Below, one piece after another: positions 60,420 through 64,000 of a stretch of DNA of 64,000 nucleotides. The stretch comes from JBBDWK01 sp040902885. Lineage in GTDB: Bacteria > Acidobacteriota > Terriglobia > Bryobacterales > Bryobacteraceae. The stretch covers positions 62,001-126,000 of the forward strand of contig JBBDWK010000052.1 in assembly GCA_040902885.1 (NCBI GenBank). Direction: 5' to 3'. The position numbers and the translations under genes are program-made. Numbering within the stretch: the stretch's first letter is position 1; every line of letters starts with the position of its first letter. The notes under the pieces are model-generated. The model worked only from the letters and a program-made list of their open reading frames with translations, had not been told where the DNA came from and ran no database searches.

Positions 60420-60876
60420 CAGAAAATCCCGGCTGCTGGACTATCTCGCCCGGCGCGGGATCTCCGTCGTTACACGGGCCGAGTGGCGCGAGCTGCTCGA
60501 GTTGCTGGCCCCCATCTCGGAGGACGCGCTGCGCCATCTTCTCCACCGGCTGGGTGTGCCCGCGGAACAGCCGCTGGACGGCGTCCGGCAGGGATCGCTC
60601 GACCAGCTCGAATGTTCTCTTCTGGCCTTGCACAAAGTTTATGAGGGCGGCCGGGATCAGGCTCGGGTGTGCCGGAGACTCGTGATTCAGGCAAAGGACC
60701 GCGCACGCATGCTGGCCCGCCATCCCAAAGCGGACCCCGAGCGCAAGGCGCTGAAGGAAGAGATGGCGCTGTGGATGCTGGTGTGGCTGGAGAATCCGGA
60801 CGTATTCGAAAGCTGGGCGGGGCTGCGGAAGAGGGCCATCGCGCGCGACGGCCCCCCGGCGAACGGCGCACCCTGA
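60400..60876 (+). CDS. Conserved hypothetical protein downstream of mltG
   Basis: From a GTG at 60400 inside the mltG end, the product has about 158 residues, mostly alpha-helical and Arg-rich (KSRLLDYLARRGISVVTRAEWRELLELL, residues 10-37, and RRLVIQAKDRARMLARHPKADPERKALKEEMALWMLVWLENP across the C-terminal half). No signal peptide or membrane segment is seen. Likely cytosolic and co-translated with mltG. No function is recognised. Its stop touches the convergent gene at 60877. Confidence 0.7.
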   Translation: MPAKASSRKSRLLDYLARRGISVVTRAEWRELLELLAPISEDALRHLLHRLGVPAEQPLDGVRQGSLDQLECSLLALHKVYEGGRDQARVCRRLVIQAKDRARMLARHPKADPERKALKEEMALWMLVWLENPDVFESWAGLRKRAIARDGPPANGAP

Positions 60877-61200
60877 TTACTGCATCTCGATGGATTCCAC
60901 CTTCACCACCTCGCCGTCCAGCGAGCCGGTGACTTTGGCCTTGAGGTCTTTGTCCTTGGCGCTTGTCTTCAGGAGCGCCAGGGATTTGGCGTTGCCGCTC
61001 TCGTCGAACTTCACGAACTTGCCGTCGGCGAGCACCAGCCCGAAGCCGCTCTTAGCGCATCCCACGGCGCACTTTGCGGTGTGATTGGCGAGATCCTTAC
61101 CCTTGCACATCACGTCCACAAGCGTGCCGTTCCAGGACTCGGCCGCGGCGGCGCCGGCCATCAAGGCGCCGGCCAATGCAAGAAACCCGATTCGTTTCAT
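60877..61200 (-). CDS. Small secreted protein of unknown function
   Basis: From the ATG at 61200, with GGAGTT upstream, the 107-residue product has a signal peptide (KRIGFLALAGALMAGAAAA) and a mature beta-rich domain with three cysteines (VDVMCKGKDLANHTAKCAVGCAKSGFGLVLADGKFVKFD, residues 29-67). The spacing of the Cys residues suggests a disulfide or metal site. A longer frame to 61350 lacks the signal peptide and is not used. Similar small exported proteins occur widely in Solibacter-like genomes, function unknown. Confidence 0.75.
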   Translation of the reverse strand: MKRIGFLALAGALMAGAAAAESWNGTLVDVMCKGKDLANHTAKCAVGCAKSGFGLVLADGKFVKFDESGNAKSLALLKTSAKDKDLKAKVTGSLDGEVVKVESIEMQ

Positions 61201-61231
61201 TCCGAACTCCTCCTTAACAACAGTCCTTATT

Positions 61232-61600
61232 CTACCGGATGGCGTCGCGATGAACCGTGTCCATGGAGAAGGCCGGCATGCACACCGCGATGTACTCCGC
61301 GCCCTCCTCGAACGGCGTGCTGTAGCGGACCCACGCGCCGCTTTGGGCAATCACCGCCTGTCCGGCGCGAACATCCAGGGCGCCTTCGCTATGCTCGACG
61401 CGCAGCACGCCTTTGAGCACGACCGTGAACTCGTCGAACTCCGGCGTCTGGCCGGGCTCCTCCCAGCCTCCTGGACTGCGCATGTGCGCCACGCTGAGCG
61501 CGCCGGTGTTCGAGTTCACGCGCCCGATGTACTCGTCAATCAATTTGGGTTTGTTCCCCGCCGCGGTAACGCGCGTGGGCGCTTCAATCAGTACTGGCAT
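61232..61600 (-). CDS. Cupin domain protein
   Basis: The 122-residue protein is a small beta-barrel cupin: EEPGQTPEFDEFTVVLKGVLRVEHSEGALDVRAGQAVIAQSGAWVRYSTP (residues 47-95) contains the two cupin motifs, with the first metal His replaced or shifted, so metal binding is uncertain. Cupins of this size bind small molecules or act as isomerases. It is a single gene, on the same strand as the small secreted protein downstream, 31 bases away. Confidence 0.82.
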   Translation of the reverse strand: MPVLIEAPTRVTAAGNKPKLIDEYIGRVNSNTGALSVAHMRSPGGWEEPGQTPEFDEFTVVLKGVLRVEHSEGALDVRAGQAVIAQSGAWVRYSTPFEEGAEYIAVCMPAFSMDTVHRDAIR

Positions 61601-61634
61601 GGGAAGGCATCAGTGTAACATGAGCGGCGAGCGG

Positions 61635-62057
61635 TCAGCCTGATGGTAGCGGATAGGTACCCAAGCTCTGTAATAGTCGGCGCTCCGCGACTCTTTCCGC
61701 CGCATTCAGCCGCAGTAATCGGACCGTGGCAGCGCCAATCTGCGTATGTGATCCAATGAATTCGGCATCGAGACGGAAATGATCAGCCCAGCGGTCGCGT
61801 CGCGGATCAAAGAGTCGGACGGCGAGTCCCGTCGTTCGATCGATCGAAGCGACATCGCTCCCCTTGTGGCGATTGCAGAGAACGCAGGCGTATGCCAAAT
61901 TGTCGAAATCGGAAGAGCCGCCGTGCTTGCGGCTAATGACGTGATCGATTTGGTGCGGAAAACCTGCGTCTTCTTCGTGGAGGAGGCAATATTCGCATCG
62001 ATAATCCGCGCGGCGGGCTACTTCGGCGCGAAGCTGCTCGCTGATCTCACTGGCCAC
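61635..62057 (-). CDS. HNH endonuclease
   Basis: The 140-residue protein has a canonical HNH fold: YRCEYCLLHE (Zn pair), QIDHVISRKHGG (catalytic His) and ACVLCNRHKGSD (second Zn pair and Asn/His), with a C-terminal helical region (GHTQIGAATVRLLRLN pattern). It is a small stand-alone HNH nuclease of the type paired with a short upstream protein. Its start overlaps the 62047 gene by 11 bases, so the two are coupled. Target and role unknown. Confidence 0.9.
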   Translation of the reverse strand: MASEISEQLRAEVARRADYRCEYCLLHEEDAGFPHQIDHVISRKHGGSSDFDNLAYACVLCNRHKGSDVASIDRTTGLAVRLFDPRRDRWADHFRLDAEFIGSHTQIGAATVRLLRLNAAERVAERRLLQSLGTYPLPSG

Positions 62058-62295
62058 GCGAAAGGATCTGGCGAGCCTTCGCCTTCGCCATTCTCAGAAT
62101 GTGCTCCAACTCCATAAAGTGGTCTAGTTCCGCCTTCTCATCCGGCGGCAAGCCGCTTTCCTTCTCACGCTCGATCAGCTCAGCGACTCTCTGCTGCGCT
62201 TCCGGCGAGGGCCGGAAATGAGCAACAGCCTCCGGCGTGGTGCCGGCGGCGATGAAGTCGATGATCTCCAAATAGGCGGGAATGACCATGCTCAT
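62047..62295 (-). CDS. Small protein co-translated with the HNH endonuclease
   Basis: The 82-residue, helix-rich protein (IPAYLEIIDFIAAGTTPEAVAHF; PDEKAELDHFMELEHILRMAKAKARQIL, each in parts) overlaps the HNH start by 11 bases. This organisation, a short acidic helical protein directly before a small HNH gene, recurs in many bacteria and resembles an antitoxin or recruitment partner. The Asp/Glu-rich DHFMELEHI stretch may be the interaction surface. No known domain assigned. Confidence 0.75.
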   Translation of the reverse strand: MSMVIPAYLEIIDFIAAGTTPEAVAHFRPSPEAQQRVAELIEREKESGLPPDEKAELDHFMELEHILRMAKAKARQILSRGQ

Positions 62296-62398
62296 TCTCC
62301 CCTCATTCTACATGAGCGCGTGCCGCGCCTGGGTTTAATCACATATCCGGTCAGCCGCCTCTACCGCTTGGGAACACTGTCTGAGTCAAGACCGGAGA

Positions 62399-63910
62399 TC
62401 AGTTCTTGGCCCCGCTGTTCGCGGAGCGTAACAGGCGGCGATGGATCTCGAGTTCGCGCTGAGCGAGCTGCGCCTCTCCCGTCCCGCGGTATGCCCGGTA
62501 AAGCAGGTAATGCGCGGTTTCATGTTGCGGCGAGGTTCGAATCACTTCTCGCAGAAGGGGAATGGACTGTGCGGCCTTGCCCAACTGCAGATAGGCCTTG
62601 GCCAGCTCCAGCTTGGTGGGTTGAAAGCCGGAGCGCAGATCCAGGGACCTCTCGAGCATGGGACCTCCGGCGGCTGCGTCGCCTTTTCTTACCAGTGCGG
62701 CGCCCAGCTCGTAGTAGGCGCCATGATGGTAGGGCGATAACTTCAGCTCCTCACGCAATTCGCGCATCCCCTCCTCGTCCCGGCCCTGCAGGAGCAGCAC
62801 GCGCCCCAGGGAAAAGCGCACCCCGGATCTCCGCCCGTCGCGCCGCAGCGCTTCCCGAAAGCAAACCTCGGCCTCCGTGAAATCGGCTGCGAATTCCGCG
62901 TTCAATCCCTTGCTCAGCCATACTTGCGCGGAATCGGGCGCGGCCTTCTCGAGACGCTCGAAGCGCTCGGCGGCGCCGGCGCTATAGATGCGATTCAACC
63001 AGAACAGCGCTTCCTCGTCCTCGGGGTGCTTCCGCAGCCTCGCGCGCAGCGCCAGCGGCTCCGGAATCTCTTCCCGCAGCCGGATGGGAATCTGGGAGGG
63101 CACGGCCGGTTTCACCAGCGGGTGCCGGGATCTCAGACTGCGCCGCATCTCCAACAAATCTCTGTCTTGGGGAAAAGCCGCCAAACCGGCATCCACCTCG
63201 GCCATCGCCTCAGCCGCGTTTCCGGATTGTTCGTGCGCATAAGCCAGCAACTGATGGGCCTCGGGATACTTCTCGTAGGCGACGGCGATTTTCAGGTAGG
63301 GAGCTGCATCGCGATACTTCGCGGAGCGCAGGAGATGTTGGCCATACCGGAGGTTCGCGAGAAAGCTCCGCGGTGCGAGGCGCAGCTCGTCCTCCAGTTC
63401 CTTCGCGGCTTCGTCGTACCGCTTCAGCGACCAGAGAATCTCCGCCGCATCCAGGTGCGGCCCAGGCAGACGCGGATTCGCTTTCAGGGCCTCGCGCAGC
63501 TCGGCCAGCGCGTTATCGGTGTCGCCAGACGAGCTGTGACGGTAGGACAGATGCTGGTGTTTGCGCGCTAAGCTGCCGGGCAGGCTGGAGAGCTTCTCTG
63601 AAAGCTGTCTTGCCTGCCGTGTGTAGACTTCCGAAGCGGCGAACAGGTAATCGGGATCCTTCGCCATGACTTCGTCGAGGCGTTCAAAATGCGCCAGCGC
63701 GCATTCCAGATCGTCCAGGGCGAAGCACGAATAGGCCAGCCAGTACCGGACCTTGGCATGAGACTGGTCCGCGCGCAGCGCTTTCTCGAGAACTGTCCGG
63801 GCTCGCTGAAACTGGTTGTTCTCGTAGAGCCTGCGGCCTTCCTCGAGCGGAGAGATCCCCGCCCAGGCATGGCCGGCGAGAATGAGCGCACTGAGCTTTG
63901 CCAGCCTCAT
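62399..63910 (-). CDS. Secreted TPR-repeat protein
   Basis: A signal peptide (RLAKLSALILAGHAWA) precedes an array of tetratricopeptide-type helical pairs through the whole 503 residues (ARTVLEKALRADQSHAKVRYWLAY, ECALAHFERLDEVMAKDPDY, AEVCFREALRRDGRRSGVRFSLG, AQSIPLLREVIRTSPQHETAHYLLY). TPRs mediate protein-protein contacts; this one is probably periplasmic. The ATG overlaps the stop of the gene at 63907 (ATGA). Confidence 0.9.
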   Translation of the reverse strand: MRLAKLSALILAGHAWAGISPLEEGRRLYENNQFQRARTVLEKALRADQSHAKVRYWLAYSCFALDDLECALAHFERLDEVMAKDPDYLFAASEVYTRQARQLSEKLSSLPGSLARKHQHLSYRHSSSGDTDNALAELREALKANPRLPGPHLDAAEILWSLKRYDEAAKELEDELRLAPRSFLANLRYGQHLLRSAKYRDAAPYLKIAVAYEKYPEAHQLLAYAHEQSGNAAEAMAEVDAGLAAFPQDRDLLEMRRSLRSRHPLVKPAVPSQIPIRLREEIPEPLALRARLRKHPEDEEALFWLNRIYSAGAAERFERLEKAAPDSAQVWLSKGLNAEFAADFTEAEVCFREALRRDGRRSGVRFSLGRVLLLQGRDEEGMRELREELKLSPYHHGAYYELGAALVRKGDAAAGGPMLERSLDLRSGFQPTKLELAKAYLQLGKAAQSIPLLREVIRTSPQHETAHYLLYRAYRGTGEAQLAQRELEIHRRLLRSANSGAKN

Positions 63911-64000
63911 TGCCGGGGCTTGCTCCGCTTGAGGGCCTCAAAGCGTGCCAGCATCGCATTGCCGCCTTCGCGGTCGCCCTGCCGCAGTTTCAGCAGGCCT
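63907..64000 (-). CDS. C-terminal end of a TPR-type protein, 5' partial (start beyond window)
   Basis: Only the last 30 codons are in the window: GLLKLRQGDREGGNAMLARF followed by EALKRSKPRQ and a TGA that overlaps the ATG of the next TPR gene. The pattern (LRQGDREGG..LARFEALK) matches the closing helix of TPR proteins in CRTAC1-type acidobacterial clusters. Full length and domains cannot be judged. Confidence 0.6.
   Translation of the reverse strand, partial: GLLKLRQGDREGGNAMLARFEALKRSKPRQ

Overview
The window looks like a stretch of chromosome from a high-GC acidobacterium, most likely of the Solibacter/Bryobacter type. This is inferred from gene content, not from a marker gene. It carries two DUF1552 proteins, a DUF1592-type cytochrome protein, a DUF1549/DUF1553 + DUF1501 pair, very many sensor kinases, many secreted proteins of unknown function and small toxin-antitoxin-like pairs. 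No rRNA, tRNA or CRISPR array was seen, and genes are densely packed with many 1-4 base stop/start overlaps.

Layout. 1-12.3 kb: the end of a sugar-phosphate isomerase, a lone DUF1552 gene, a REP-bracketed RAYT transposase, then a minus-strand run (about 11.7 to 3.4 kb) of methyltransferase, DUF1592, DUF1552, two small secreted proteins, a hybrid sensor kinase and a lone Clp-N domain protein; a DUF433/DUF5615 pair closes it. 12.3-20.9 kb: a catabolic island (amidohydrolase, IclR regulator, M14-like deacylase, two enolase-superfamily enzymes, RraA-like aldolase). Its first gene has been interrupted by a lower-GC unit carrying a DUF262-HNH (GmrSD-like) gene, leaving a 512-bp duplication of the amidohydrolase 5' end. 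20.9-31.8 kb: SMP-30 lactonase, a PPC-like protein/DUF1549-DUF1553/DUF1501/MFS operon, creatininase and a dimethylformamidase-like protein. 31.8-36.4 kb: a Fic protein, a stand-alone OmpR-type DNA-binding protein, aroA and an SDR enzyme. 36.4-43.5 kb: a signalling block of Cache hybrid kinase, single-domain response regulator, a HisKA-REC-adenylate cyclase fusion and a convergent second hybrid kinase. 43.7-48.2 kb: D-aminoacylase-like hydrolase, PQQ propeller, O-methyltransferase, ArsR/SRPBCC pair. 48.3-53.3 kb: a type III-A CRISPR interference module, cas10-csm2-csm3-csm4-csm5, in which Cas10 lacks its HD nuclease domain but keeps GGDD, with no cas6, adaptation genes, array or CARF effector in the window. 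53.3-64 kb: BON and DinB proteins, an operon with acetaldehyde dehydrogenase and 4-hydroxy-2-oxovalerate aldolase plus a frameshifted isomerase, AI-2E-type permease, ruvX-mltG, a cupin, an HNH/small-protein pair and TPR proteins.

The most unusual items are the HD-less orphan Csm module, the gene-restoring insertion of the DUF262-HNH gene, the RAYT whose HUH motif reads H-V-Y, the HisKA-REC-cyclase fusion next to a kinase that could phosphorylate it, and an 11-bp-spaced direct repeat in front of the stand-alone OmpR-type regulator. All functional statements rest on motif recognition by eye; no database search was run.
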